Of a stretch of DNA of 64,000 bases, positions 16,592 through 25,966 are shown in pieces. Source of the stretch: Pseudocolwellia sp. AS88 (lineage in GTDB: Bacteria; Pseudomonadota; Gammaproteobacteria; Enterobacterales; Alteromonadaceae); the NCBI RefSeq assembly GCF_030551755.1, contig NZ_JAUPEC010000001.1, forward strand, positions 305,953-369,952, given 5' to 3'. The stretch's first letter is position 1. Every line of letters starts with the position of its first letter. The translations under genes were made by a program, and so were the position numbers. The notes beneath the pieces are model-generated. The model ran no database searches. It had not been told where the DNA came from and saw only the letters and a list, made by a program, of their open reading frames with translations.

Positions 16592-17911
16592 TTATACAGT
16601 CTCTTTGTTTTTCATTGTTAGTGACCATTTATAATCTAGCTTATAGAAGTGCAGTAATCCATAAGCGACTAATGCACCAATTGCTGGGCTTGCTGCAAAA
16701 ATAATAATAATGCCATCAAGTGATGATTGTGTTTGCTCAACATTTGCTTGGTAACCATAACCAGCAAGCATCCAGCCCGTTAGGGCACCACCTATAGCGA
16801 TACCAAATTTTAAGCTAAGTAAGTGACCCGAAACACTCATTGCCATAGGTCCGTTACCTGTATTTTGGATGCTGTAATCAACAGTGTCAGGTACTGAAGA
16901 AAAAAGTAATGGAATAAATATCATGTGGAAAAACTGAGTAACTAAGGTAATTGAAAGCGCTAAGTACACTTTATCTGCAGGAACGAAGTACAGCATAGTG
17001 CTTGTTATTGTGATGCCCATACAGGCTATTTTCATCAGTTTAACTTTACACACATAACGTATTGCCCAGTTCGACATAAATGCTCCTAATATCCCTCCAA
17101 ACATGCTGGCGGTAATAAATAGGCTGACGAGTTCTTCGTGTTTTAAATAATACGTTACGTAATACGCCATAACACCACCGCGCATAGCAACAGTAATAAG
17201 TACCACAAAAGTAACGAGCGCTAGAACTCGCCATTGGTCATTTTTTAGCACAGCAAATATATCGGTTTTAATCGGTACGTTGGTTACTACTTCTTGAGCT
17301 CGCTCTTTGGTAAAAGCGAAACAAGCGATAAAACAAGCCATGGCAACTAAGGATAAAACCGTCATCGCGAGTGAAAAACCTAGTTGTTCATCTCCTTGAC
17401 CAAAGTAAGCCACTAAAGGCAGTGTGAGCAGGGCAACGATAAGTCCACCAGCTTTAGCCATAGCAAAACGCCAAGCTTGAACTGAGGCTCTTTCTTGAAT
17501 ATCTGTTGTTAGTATTCCGCCTAATGCTGAATAAGGAATATTCACGGCAGTATAAGCTAACATCATTAAAGAATAAGTGATGTAAGCGTAAATGAGTTTG
17601 TTAGCATGTGTTGTATCAGGTGTTATGAAAGCAACAATTGTGAGTAAGGTAAAAGGAATTGCCATCCATAATAAATATGGGCGATAACGACCCCAACGCG
17701 ATTTAGTTCTATCTGCCAGTGCTCCCATTAAAGGGTCAGTAATTGCATCGAACGCGCGGACAACTAACATTAATGTGCCGGCTTCTGCTGCGGTAATACC
17801 AAATACATCGGTATAGAAAAACATCATAAAGGCGATAACAACTTGAAACACTATATTGCTGCCGGTATCCCCAAGTCCGTAGGCTATTTTTTCTTTGATG
17901 GTTAACTTCAT
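16592..17911 (-). CDS. GPH-family glycoside/pentoside:cation symporter
   Basis: A 439-residue inner-membrane carrier with 12 predicted helices. The N-terminus KEKIAYGLGDTGSNIVFQ, helix 2 region RAFDAITDPLMGALADRTKSRWGRYRPYLL and later NIPYSALGG and PDTVDYSIQNTG are hallmarks of the glycoside-pentoside-hexuronide family. In this operon it most likely imports xylosides or xylo-oligosaccharides for the intracellular GH43 encoded upstream. A second GPH gene at 38754 shares the same motifs. ATG is preceded by AGGAAAAGA. Confidence 0.9.
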   Translation of the reverse strand: MKLTIKEKIAYGLGDTGSNIVFQVVIAFMMFFYTDVFGITAAEAGTLMLVVRAFDAITDPLMGALADRTKSRWGRYRPYLLWMAIPFTLLTIVAFITPDTTHANKLIYAYITYSLMMLAYTAVNIPYSALGGILTTDIQERASVQAWRFAMAKAGGLIVALLTLPLVAYFGQGDEQLGFSLAMTVLSLVAMACFIACFAFTKERAQEVVTNVPIKTDIFAVLKNDQWRVLALVTFVVLITVAMRGGVMAYYVTYYLKHEELVSLFITASMFGGILGAFMSNWAIRYVCKVKLMKIACMGITITSTMLYFVPADKVYLALSITLVTQFFHMIFIPLLFSSVPDTVDYSIQNTGNGPMAMSVSGHLLSLKFGIAIGGALTGWMLAGYGYQANVEQTQSSLDGIIIIFAASPAIGALVAYGLLHFYKLDYKWSLTMKNKETV

Positions 17912-17986
17912 TTCTTTTCCTATTTATTACTTTTTATTTTTATAATGTATGTGCGTTATGTTTAAGCTATAGGTATGTCTTTGATG

Positions 17987-18526
17987 TTATTTTTTATCTG
18001 TTGTTGATGAGTCAATTGGAGCTTTTATTTCGACACCTTTACTACTTGCTCGGGTAATAAAGAATTTCATAGGTACTTTGCCTGTATTAAATATGCCATG
18101 CACATCCCAAGGGCCTACATACAATACATCGCCTTTTTTAGCAGGAGTTTTAACACCGTTTAACGTCCATTCTCCAGAGCCTTCTACTATGTATAAATAC
18201 TCTTCTTCAGCATGTTGATGAGGTGGATGAATTTCGTTATTTGCTTCTATAACGGCTAAGCCAACAATGGTGTCTTTTGTACCTATAGTTTCCCCGTAAA
18301 AATAGGTATGAAATACACTGGCTTCGTAAGGTGTTTTATGAGTGTTTTCGAAGCTGACTATGCCTGATTGAATGTTCTTTTTATTAGTTGATGCGCTATC
18401 TTCAGCTGCTATATTTGCAGGAACATTTACTGATGAGCAAGCAGATAGCCAGCTAAGGCTGAGTGTTATACACAATGATTTGATTGGTGTGTTAAGCAAG
18501 TTAGATAATGGTGTTTTGTTATTCAT
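17987..18526 (-). CDS. Cupin-2 domain protein with lipoprotein-type signal
   Basis: A single cupin barrel of 179 residues. Metal ligands are visible in HPPHQHAEEEY (two His and a Glu) and in WDVHG further on, with the loop GSGEWTLNGVKTPAKKGDVLYVGP between. The N-terminus carries a hydrophobic segment ending LSACSS, a lipobox, so the protein should be exported and lipidated. That is odd inside an operon of cytoplasmic enzymes. The start lies 3 bases after the lactonase stop with AAGGAG inside the previous gene, so translation is coupled. A role as a sugar or sugar-acid isomerase or sensor in the periplasm is possible; activity is unknown. Confidence 0.78.
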   Translation of the reverse strand: MNNKTPLSNLLNTPIKSLCITLSLSWLSACSSVNVPANIAAEDSASTNKKNIQSGIVSFENTHKTPYEASVFHTYFYGETIGTKDTIVGLAVIEANNEIHPPHQHAEEEYLYIVEGSGEWTLNGVKTPAKKGDVLYVGPWDVHGIFNTGKVPMKFFITRASSKGVEIKAPIDSSTTDKK

Positions 18527-18529
18527 TAT

Positions 18530-19471
18530 TTATCTCCTTTTAGTGTATGAGTTATTGTATGAGTTATGGCGTAAATTCTGGCCTGAATCTAGGTATAGGT
18601 TTTCAGCTTTACCTTGGGTATTGGTTTTATATGAAAATAAACAGCCAGCTAAAGGCTGGTTTGCGCTGTCTTCATCAGAAAGGTATTCAGACGCTGAGGT
18701 GATGTACAAAGTATCTAAGTTTTCGCCACCAAAAACACATTTAGTCACTTGTGCGACAGGGAGTTTGATGTGTTGCAGTAAGGTGCCATCTGGCGAGTAT
18801 TGGTTAACTCCCCAACCACCCCAAAGAGCGACCCAAAGGTTTTCGTCTTTGTCTAAACACATTCCATCAGGGTAGGTACCTTCTTTATCAAAATGAATAA
18901 AGGTTGAACGACTAATTAAGTTGCCAACCTTATCAAGCTCACAGCGATATACTTTTTGACGGATTAACGTATCGGTGTGGTACATAATACTTCCGTCGCT
19001 GGTAAAGCATGGACCGTTAGTGCAGTGGTAATCTTCATCTTGTAGACTAGATTTTCCAGCTTCATCAAACCGATATAATTCTCCAAGAGAATTATTCATT
19101 GGATCATCAGTATGCATGGTGCCTGACCAATATTGACCATGAGTATCAACAGCACCATCATTAAAGCGAATAGCTGTGTAATCTATATTTGGTGCGCTTA
19201 TTTTGGTATGTGAATCGTTAATGATGTCTAGCGCGTAAAAGCCATCGTAGAGAGTGCCAACTAATGTATCGTTTTTGCTAAAACCTATACTGGTGATATT
19301 TTGTTTTACAGGCCAGCAATCAGTTGTACCTTTTTCACCTAACAAAGGCTTATATCGGTAAACTTTATGACCTAAAATATCACTCCAATAAATGGCTTGT
19401 TCTGCAACAGACCAAATAACAGCTTCGCCAATACGGCAATGGCTTTGATGGACTAATTCGACGTTAGACAT
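18530..19471 (-). CDS. SMP-30/gluconolactonase-family sugar lactonase
   Basis: A six-bladed propeller hydrolase expected to open xylono- or arabinonolactone, the second step of the oxidative pentose route. The metal-binding pattern is intact: GEAVIW near residue 14 (Glu), RFNDGAVDTHGQYWSGTM (Asn/Asp), HCTNGPCFTSDG (Asn) and YPDGMCLDKDENLWVA (Asp). The 313-residue length fits the family. AAGGAT lies before the ATG. It sits between the semialdehyde dehydrogenase and the cupin in the minus-strand operon, as expected for a Weimberg cluster. Substrate is inferred from neighbours. Confidence 0.87.
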   Translation of the reverse strand: MSNVELVHQSHCRIGEAVIWSVAEQAIYWSDILGHKVYRYKPLLGEKGTTDCWPVKQNITSIGFSKNDTLVGTLYDGFYALDIINDSHTKISAPNIDYTAIRFNDGAVDTHGQYWSGTMHTDDPMNNSLGELYRFDEAGKSSLQDEDYHCTNGPCFTSDGSIMYHTDTLIRQKVYRCELDKVGNLISRSTFIHFDKEGTYPDGMCLDKDENLWVALWGGWGVNQYSPDGTLLQHIKLPVAQVTKCVFGGENLDTLYITSASEYLSDEDSANQPLAGCLFSYKTNTQGKAENLYLDSGQNLRHNSYNNSYTKRR

Positions 19472-19534
19472 ACTTATCCTTAACTTCTTATTTCACTTAA
19501 CTTTTATTGACTAATGTAGTGTTTAATCTTTGCT

Positions 19535-21127
19535 TTAGATTGATTGCGATGAAAACTCACCATTCACACGACGTACAATCTTGTACGGATTGGCATTTTG
19601 TAGCTCTGCAGGCAAAAGCTGTGTAGGTGTGTTTTGGTAAGCAACAACACGAGTAAATCGGTGAATTGCATCGATACCGACACTCGTTGTAGTGCCATTT
19701 GATGAAGCAGGGTAAGGACCTCCATGATGTTGTGAACCACATACTTCTACACCGGTAGGAAAACCATTAAATATAATACGTCCAGTTTTTTGCTCGAGTA
19801 AAACAAGTAGCTCTTTCACTAAGGAGTTGTCTTCATCAACGGCATGTATGCTGGCAGTTAAGTTACCTTCTAATACTTTAGCTATCTGGGTAAACTGCGC
19901 ATCATCATCACATTCAACCACTAAGGTTGCAGGGCCAAATACTTCACTTTGTAGTTGTGGATTTTGCAGAAAAGCGCTTGCTGTGGTTTTTAATACAACG
20001 TTAGGTGGTAATAAGGCATTGTTGGTTGTTGAAGTTAAGCTAACCTCATCATTATTAACCCATTCAACTTTACCCGTTGAGATAAAGTCTCGAACACCTT
20101 TTAAAAATGCTTGCCCGATACTTGCATTTAACGTCACTCCTTTAGCGTTAGCACTCATGCTTTCAGCTAGGGTATTTACAAAGCTGTCGTTTTTTTGAAT
20201 AACAATAACACCAGGAGATGTACAAAATTGTCCAGTTCCCATACAAACAGATCCGGCAAGTGCTTTAGCTAAAGATTCACCTGATTGAGCAAGTACGTTA
20301 TTTGTAAAGAACATTGGATTAACGCTACCCATTTCTGCAAACACAGGAATAGGTTTAGCTCGTTTAGCTGCGGCATCCATTATTGCTCGGCCACCAGTTA
20401 AAGAGCCTGTAAAACCTACGGCTTCAGTTAATGGGTGACAAACAAGCTGAACAGATAAAGGAATGGCATTACCTTGTAATAAAGAGAAAACACCTTTTGG
20501 AAGTTCACAACGTGAAATGGCTTTACCAATAGCATAAGCAAAAAGCTCATTGGTTGCTGGATGTGAAGGATGGCCTTTAACTACCACAGAATTACCTGCA
20601 GCAAGTGCCGAGATAGTGTCGCCACCTAATGTACCAAAAGCAAATGGAAAGTTAGACGCGCCAAATACAGCAACTGGGCCTATAGGCTTAAGCATTTTAC
20701 GTAAGTCTGGTTTAGGTAAAGGTGCACGCTCAGGTTCAGCTGTATCAATACTTGCTTGTACCCAGCTAGCATTTTTTACTATTTCTGAGAAAGCTCTGAT
20801 TTGACCTGTAGTGCGGCCACGTTCACCTGTTAATCTTGGTAACCCTAGTCCTGTTTCTTGGTTACAAACTTCAAGTAGTTGATCACCTAAAGCTTCAATT
20901 TCTTCTGCTATTGCTATGAGAAAGTTAGCATGATCAGTTGGTGAAAGTTGACTAAACACAGGATAAGCCTGAGCCGCTGCTTGCATAGCTGAATTCACCT
21001 CACTTTCTAGACAATTATTATGCTTAGAAAGAAGTTCTTGAGTTGCGGGGTTTTGTGCTTGAAAAGCTTCTCCTTTTGGAGAAACCCAAGTGCCGGCGAT
21101 ATATGATTGTTGTGTTAGTTTGTACAT
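19535..21127 (-). CDS. Alpha-ketoglutarate semialdehyde dehydrogenase (NADP-type aldehyde dehydrogenase)
   Basis: Oxidises 2,5-dioxovalerate to 2-oxoglutarate, the last step of the oxidative pentose route. The 530-residue protein shows GASNFPFAFGTLGGD, VVKGHPSHP, VGFTGSLTGGR, the base Glu in FAEMGSVNP and the nucleophile Cys in GTGQFCTSPGV, then GVEVCGSQHHGGPYPASS. These features fit the KgsaDH group of aldehyde dehydrogenases found in sugar-acid clusters. Its position after the FAH-family dehydratase is exactly that expected. Cytoplasmic. Confidence 0.9.
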   Translation of the reverse strand: MYKLTQQSYIAGTWVSPKGEAFQAQNPATQELLSKHNNCLESEVNSAMQAAAQAYPVFSQLSPTDHANFLIAIAEEIEALGDQLLEVCNQETGLGLPRLTGERGRTTGQIRAFSEIVKNASWVQASIDTAEPERAPLPKPDLRKMLKPIGPVAVFGASNFPFAFGTLGGDTISALAAGNSVVVKGHPSHPATNELFAYAIGKAISRCELPKGVFSLLQGNAIPLSVQLVCHPLTEAVGFTGSLTGGRAIMDAAAKRAKPIPVFAEMGSVNPMFFTNNVLAQSGESLAKALAGSVCMGTGQFCTSPGVIVIQKNDSFVNTLAESMSANAKGVTLNASIGQAFLKGVRDFISTGKVEWVNNDEVSLTSTTNNALLPPNVVLKTTASAFLQNPQLQSEVFGPATLVVECDDDAQFTQIAKVLEGNLTASIHAVDEDNSLVKELLVLLEQKTGRIIFNGFPTGVEVCGSQHHGGPYPASSNGTTTSVGIDAIHRFTRVVAYQNTPTQLLPAELQNANPYKIVRRVNGEFSSQSI

Positions 21128-21195
21128 AAATTGGATATTCCTAAATTAGGTTCAGTTAAATTTGCTTAAGTTAATGTTCTTTGAAGAAGCCTTTG

Positions 21196-22383
21196 CTATA
21201 TAAGGTTTCGTTGAGCAAGATTTTTAATGAGTGCGCTAATACCAAATTCCCATGGGGGGATTTGATCAGAAAAATGCACGTTGTTTTGTAGAGAGCCAAG
21301 TTTGCTGGCAGATATAACAACACAGTCGTTAATTTTGTGTGTGAAGCCCATGTTGGGTTCATCACGATCTTGAGTTGGCGTGAATAAAGTGCCAGTGAAT
21401 AAGGCGAATCCGTCAGGGTATTGGTGAGATTTTGAATATGTTTGTGCGACAAGATCTTCTACATCACGACTAATTTGTGTCATGTCGTTTGTGGCTTCAA
21501 GTACGTAGCCGTCTTCACCTTTTACAGTCAGTGTTACTTGTGCTGACTTAACATCTTCAAGGCTAAAAGTTTCATCAAACAAACGAATAAAAGGCCCAAT
21601 AGAGCATGATGCGTTATTGTCTTTTGCTTTACCTAAAAGTAGAGCGCTTCTGCCTTCTACGTCACGTAAGTTAACATCGTTACCTAAGGTAGCTCCGACA
21701 ATTTTTCCTTGGTTATTTACTGCAAGTACAACTTCTGGTTCTGGATTATTCCAGCTTGAAATAGGGTGTAATCCTACTTGTGCACCAAGTCCGACGGAAG
21801 AAAGTGATTGAGATTTAGTAAATACCTCAGCATATGGACCGATACCTACTTCTAAATATTGAGACCACATATTTTCTTTGATCAGTACTTCTTTTAGCTC
21901 TAGCGCTTCAGGCGAACCAGGTATTAGGTTTTCAATGCTTGAACCTATGGTTTCGTCTATTTTAGAACGAATATTTTTAGCGACTAGAGGATCACCACCT
22001 GCTTTTTCTTCAATCACTCTTTCAATCATTGAACAAACAAAAGTAACACCACAGGCTTTTATTGCTTGTAAATCGAATGGCGCTAACAGGTGTAAATAGT
22101 CCGTATTACAAGGATGATTAATTGAATTTGCTATTAGCGTTTCAACAGTGCCAATAATAGGAAAGCCACCAGATAATAGTTGTTGTTTAGTAACACCGTT
22201 ATTGAGTAAGTCAGAACACGTTGGAGCTAATGAAGATAGGTCGTAAACATTGGAGTCGTTTATCCAAACAGGTGAAGGCCCACCGACTGCCTGAGTATTT
22301 TTACTGGCATTTTGTGGGATCCAAGCTCGTCCGATTAATGTGCCAGCATATTGGTCTGATGGTAAATAGTCATTTAATTGCAT
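21196..22383 (-). CDS. FAH-family 2-keto-3-deoxy-pentonate dehydratase
   Basis: Likely converts 2-keto-3-deoxy-D-xylonate (or L-arabinonate) to 2,5-dioxovalerate. The 395-residue length and large N-terminal region fit the dehydratase branch of the fumarylacetoacetate-hydrolase superfamily. Visible parts are YEVGIGPYAEVFTKSQ-like metal-loop residues, GLGAQVGLHPISSWNNPEPEVVLAV (the ExE metal pattern) and GNDVNLRDVEGRSALLLGKAKDNNASCSIGPFI. A 138-base gap with a branched RNA-like structure separates it from the dehydratase upstream, the only large gap inside the operon. Confidence 0.85.
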   Translation of the reverse strand: MQLNDYLPSDQYAGTLIGRAWIPQNASKNTQAVGGPSPVWINDSNVYDLSSLAPTCSDLLNNGVTKQQLLSGGFPIIGTVETLIANSINHPCNTDYLHLLAPFDLQAIKACGVTFVCSMIERVIEEKAGGDPLVAKNIRSKIDETIGSSIENLIPGSPEALELKEVLIKENMWSQYLEVGIGPYAEVFTKSQSLSSVGLGAQVGLHPISSWNNPEPEVVLAVNNQGKIVGATLGNDVNLRDVEGRSALLLGKAKDNNASCSIGPFIRLFDETFSLEDVKSAQVTLTVKGEDGYVLEATNDMTQISRDVEDLVAQTYSKSHQYPDGFALFTGTLFTPTQDRDEPNMGFTHKINDCVVISASKLGSLQNNVHFSDQIPPWEFGISALIKNLAQRNLI

Positions 22384-22433
22384 ATTAATTATCTTCTATG
22401 TGTTCTGAGTTAAATGTTTAATGATTAACATTA

Positions 22434-22499
22434 CTTAGCCAAACCAGTGCTTGAAAGCACCCGTTTAATGTTTAGGACAACACCTAAGTTTTGGCTGAG
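22434..22499 (-). ncRNA. Candidate three-way-junction RNA element inside the operon
   Basis: The gap between the sugar-acid dehydratase and the FAH gene can fold as a closed three-way junction. The outer stem pairs 22434-22443 (CTTAGCCAAA) with 22490-22499 (TTTGGCTGAG), ten pairs with one wobble. Inside are two hairpins: TTAGG/CCTAA with a six-base loop (22472-22487) and GTGCT/AGCAC with a four-base loop (22447-22460). It would be transcribed with the operon on the minus strand. It could be a processing or attenuation element, or a palindromic repeat. No known riboswitch class is recognised. Confidence 0.5.
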
Positions 22500-22521
22500 T
22501 AGTTGTTAAAACTATTGCTTT

Positions 22522-24300
22522 CTAATGATTGTGTCTTGGGAGTTTTTTAGAGATCCCTTGATACTTAGTTGCTAGCTCAATAACGCCCCCTTGTGATAAA
22601 TCGCCCACGGTACCGCGGTAAATTTCTTGCCAAGGTGTTTGTGATTTAGGAGGTGAAAGTGGCGTTGTGGATTTGCGACTTTCAAACTCACCTTTGGGCA
22701 GCAAAACGTCACACGTTCCCTTGTTCATATTGATCCGCAACATATCGCCTGTTTGTAAATAGGCTAAACCACCGCCAACAGAGCTTTCTGGTGAAACATG
22801 TAAGATAGAAGGGCTGTCTGATGTACCTGACTGACGTCCATCACCTAAAGTTGGTAAGCTTGTAATACCTTGTTTAATTAGATAATCAGGTGGCTGCATG
22901 TTCACAACTTCAGCTGAACCAGGCCAGCCAATAGGACCTGCACCACGGATAACTAAAATACAATGAGCATCAATGTTTAATGCAGGATCGTTAATGCGCT
23001 GATGATAATCTTCTGAGTCTTCAAAAATTATTGCGCGTGCATCAAATACACCTTCATTACCTTCTTCAGATAAAAATCTTTGAGTAAATTCAGGTGAAAT
23101 AACGCTAGTTTTCATAATGGCGAAGTCGAAGAAGTTACCTGAGAATACGGCAAAACCAGCGTCTTTTAGCATAGGTTGAGCAAATGGCTTTATAACGTCT
23201 CTATCTGTTTTTGGTAAATTTAATAAATTATCAGCTAAGGTTTTACCTGTGACTGTTAGCACATCGCCATTTATTTCTTTGGCGTTTAATAATTCCCACA
23301 TGATGGCAGGAACACCACCTGCTCTATGAAAGCGTTCACCTAAGTATTCACCTGCGGGTTGAACATTGGCAAGTAAGGGGATTGGGCGGGCAAGTTCATT
23401 CCAATCTTCAGCGGTTATTTCAACACCTGCATGCCTAGCCATTGCCATAAGGTGTGGTTGTGCATTGGTCGATCCACCAATCGCTGAAATAACTTTCATG
23501 GCATTAATAAAGGTTTCGCGGGTCAGTACTTTAGAAGGAGTGAGATCTTCATAAGCCATTTCAACAATACGAACACCCGTACGATAGGCCATTTGACCTC
23601 TTTCTTTATAAGGTGCTGGTATTGCGGCACAACCGGTTAAAGACATCCCTAACGCCTCGGCAACCGAGTTCATGGTTAATGCCGTTCCCATGGTATTACA
23701 GTGACCAGCTGATGGAGCTGAATCCATAGCGATGTTTAGAAATTCGGTTTCATCAATTTCTCCAGCGGCTAAACGCTTTCTTGAACGCCAAATAACGGTA
23801 CCTGAACCTACTAATTCACCGTCATGCCAGCCATCAAGCATTGGACCACCTGATAGAACAATAGCTGGAATATCTACTGTTGAAGCTGCCATTAAACTTG
23901 AAGGCGTTGTTTTATCACAACCAGTTGTTAGCACAACGGCATCAATTGGATAGCCGAATAGTATTTCTACTAAACCTAAATAAGCTAAATTTCTATCAAG
24001 AGCAGCCGTAGGGCGTCGACAATTCTCAAATATTGGATGTGCAGGAAATTCTATTGGAATTCCACCAGCAGCGCGTACGCCATCTTTTACACGTTTTGTT
24101 AATTCAAGATGAACACGGTTACAAGGTGCTAGATCACTACCTGATTGAGCGATACCAATAATAGGTTTACCTGAACGTAGCTCTTCAGGCGTAATACCGT
24201 AATTCATAAAACGCTCTAAATATAAAGCGGTTAGATCGATATGCTCTTTGTTATCAAACCAATCTTGCGAACGGAAACGGTGGTTTTTATTTAATTTCAT
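22522..24300 (-). CDS. IlvD/Edd-family sugar-acid dehydratase (probable xylonate dehydratase)
   Basis: An iron-sulfur dehydratase making 2-keto-3-deoxy-pentonate from the pentonic acid. The family motifs are APCN, TTGCDKTTPS and AGHCNTMGTA (cluster Cys residues), GGSTNAQPHL, and GPIGWPGSAEV near the C-terminus. The open frame reaches 24414, but its first 38 codons are hydrophobic, overlap the GH43 gene and do not look like this family. The ATG at 24300 gives 592 residues beginning MKLNKNHRFRSQDWF, the usual start, 25 bases after the GH43 stop. Xylonate versus arabinonate preference cannot be told. Confidence 0.9.
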   Translation of the reverse strand: MKLNKNHRFRSQDWFDNKEHIDLTALYLERFMNYGITPEELRSGKPIIGIAQSGSDLAPCNRVHLELTKRVKDGVRAAGGIPIEFPAHPIFENCRRPTAALDRNLAYLGLVEILFGYPIDAVVLTTGCDKTTPSSLMAASTVDIPAIVLSGGPMLDGWHDGELVGSGTVIWRSRKRLAAGEIDETEFLNIAMDSAPSAGHCNTMGTALTMNSVAEALGMSLTGCAAIPAPYKERGQMAYRTGVRIVEMAYEDLTPSKVLTRETFINAMKVISAIGGSTNAQPHLMAMARHAGVEITAEDWNELARPIPLLANVQPAGEYLGERFHRAGGVPAIMWELLNAKEINGDVLTVTGKTLADNLLNLPKTDRDVIKPFAQPMLKDAGFAVFSGNFFDFAIMKTSVISPEFTQRFLSEEGNEGVFDARAIIFEDSEDYHQRINDPALNIDAHCILVIRGAGPIGWPGSAEVVNMQPPDYLIKQGITSLPTLGDGRQSGTSDSPSILHVSPESSVGGGLAYLQTGDMLRINMNKGTCDVLLPKGEFESRKSTTPLSPPKSQTPWQEIYRGTVGDLSQGGVIELATKYQGISKKLPRHNH

Positions 24301-24325
24301 TATAAGGTTTCTTATGTAGATTAAT

Positions 24326-25966
24326 TTAAAGATGAGGGACATATTCAAAATGATGAAAGTCAGCAAAGACACCTTCACAACTTTGATCTGAACAATGTAA
24401 ACAGACGAACGCACCAGTAAAAAATCCTTTGCCTTTTACGTAGTCGTCTGAGAGTTTCCATGCATCAAATACAACTTCTATCCCTTGCCAAGTAACATCA
24501 TCGAATGAATATTCAAACATTAAGGCGCTGCCACAGACCGAGACTTTTAGTGATATATAGCTAACAGAGTCGGGGATCTTTATCGGTTGTTCGTAAAAAT
24601 AGTACGTTGCTTCACCTCTATCGACTTGAATGATCCGTAGGCATCGAGTACCCAAGCTTTCATCTAACTCAACAAAGCAGTAAACCCAATTTTTAGTATT
24701 GTAATAACAAGCTATACCTGCGTTTTGTTGTTCATTGTTTGGTGAGAATGACACTTTGGTTTTAGCGTCGAAGTCAAAATGCTTCCATCTGTGGCCAACG
24801 GTTGATTGGGGAAATTGAGAAACTAACGGCTCTTGTCCAAACAATCTTAAATGGGATTTAGTATTTGTTAGCGCTCCCATTTTTGTGCAAAAAGGAACCC
24901 GTAACGTTTGCCATTCTGGGTTTAGGCTATCTTTATCAAAATTGTCGATAAAAACTTCTGATAGCGGCTCTGTTTTATGTGCTGATTTATTAGCGGAAAG
25001 TTGAGTAAATATAGGTGCTTCAATCTGTAATTTAGTATGAGAGCCACCAACAACATAAGGCCAGCCATTTCGCCATTCTATTTTGTCGATTGCGGTTTCT
25101 CTGCCTAGCGGGCAGTAACCCGATATTTTGTTATTTTGAATCTTAATGGTGTCAGCAATAGGGCGACCCACAAGAAAAACCATATACCATTCGTTGGAAT
25201 GGGTTTTAATCATAGAACCATGTCCTGCTTTTTGTAGTGGAGCTTCAGGGCTATCAATGGTGGTTAAAATTGTTTCATCAGGGTGTAACTCAAATGGACC
25301 AAAGACACTTTTACTGCGTAAGACTGTTACAGCATGCTCATAAAGGGTTCCGCCTTCAGCAACCAGTAAATAATAGAAGTCGTCAACTTTATATAAATGT
25401 GGAGCTTCAGTTAACTTACGTTCTGTTCCGCCAAATATTACTTTACGATCTGTCGATAGGCGTTGTTCATTATGAAAGTATTCTTGGATGATAATGTTGT
25501 TATGTGGATTACTATGATGTCTAGGTCCCCATTGTCGATAAGTTATAAACTTTTTGCCTGATTCATCATGGAAGAGGGAAGGGTCAAAACCACCAAACTT
25601 CAGCTTGATTGGTTCACTCCACGGACCTTCTATATTCTCCGCAGTAACAAGGAAGTTGTCACCAGATTTCCATGGGCTATCAACGCTTTTAACATTTGAA
25701 TAAACCAGCCAAAACAAACCATCACTGTAAGTTAAACAAGGAGCCCACACGCCTCCAGAATCCGGTATACCATTCATATCTAATTGGCTTACGCGATTTA
25801 AAGGTTGAGCAACTAAGTTCCACTCTTGGAAATCTGTACTATGAAATATACGAACGCCAGGAAACCATTCAAAGGTTGAAGTAGCGATATAATAATCTTC
25901 ACCTTTATTACAGATAACAGGATCTGGATTAAAGCCTTTTAATATTGGATTGTTGATCATTTCCAT
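24326..25966 (-). CDS. GH43 beta-xylosidase (XynB-like, subfamily 11)
   Basis: Releases xylose from the non-reducing end of xylo-oligosaccharides, in the cytoplasm since no signal is present. The 546-residue protein has the five-bladed GH43 propeller followed by a C-terminal beta-sandwich (about 330-546, ending CLHCSDQSCEGVFADFHHFEY). Catalytic positions are Asp15 in FNPDP, Asp in GGFDPSLF and Glu in LTEAPHLY. It heads the Weimberg operon, which places oligosaccharide hydrolysis and pentose oxidation under one promoter. A paralogue lies at 34363. A GntR-type palindrome variant stands 91 bases upstream. Confidence 0.93.
   Translation of the reverse strand: MEMINNPILKGFNPDPVICNKGEDYYIATSTFEWFPGVRIFHSTDFQEWNLVAQPLNRVSQLDMNGIPDSGGVWAPCLTYSDGLFWLVYSNVKSVDSPWKSGDNFLVTAENIEGPWSEPIKLKFGGFDPSLFHDESGKKFITYRQWGPRHHSNPHNNIIIQEYFHNEQRLSTDRKVIFGGTERKLTEAPHLYKVDDFYYLLVAEGGTLYEHAVTVLRSKSVFGPFELHPDETILTTIDSPEAPLQKAGHGSMIKTHSNEWYMVFLVGRPIADTIKIQNNKISGYCPLGRETAIDKIEWRNGWPYVVGGSHTKLQIEAPIFTQLSANKSAHKTEPLSEVFIDNFDKDSLNPEWQTLRVPFCTKMGALTNTKSHLRLFGQEPLVSQFPQSTVGHRWKHFDFDAKTKVSFSPNNEQQNAGIACYYNTKNWVYCFVELDESLGTRCLRIIQVDRGEATYYFYEQPIKIPDSVSYISLKVSVCGSALMFEYSFDDVTWQGIEVVFDAWKLSDDYVKGKGFFTGAFVCLHCSDQSCEGVFADFHHFEYVPHL

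Noticed and set aside
21171..21452. Second open frame overlapping the FAH gene end.
   Set aside because: Same strand, other frame, fully inside the FAH-family gene region; no start signal or recognisable family.
24301..24414. The hydrophobic 38-codon N-terminal extension of the dehydratase as a membrane anchor.
   Set aside because: It overlaps the GH43 gene end, lacks a ribosome site, and IlvD/Edd enzymes are soluble; the ATG at 24300 fits the family.
24868..24881. TGTTAGCGCTCCCA, similar to the xylB palindrome.
   Set aside because: It lies inside the GH43 coding sequence and only one half matches.
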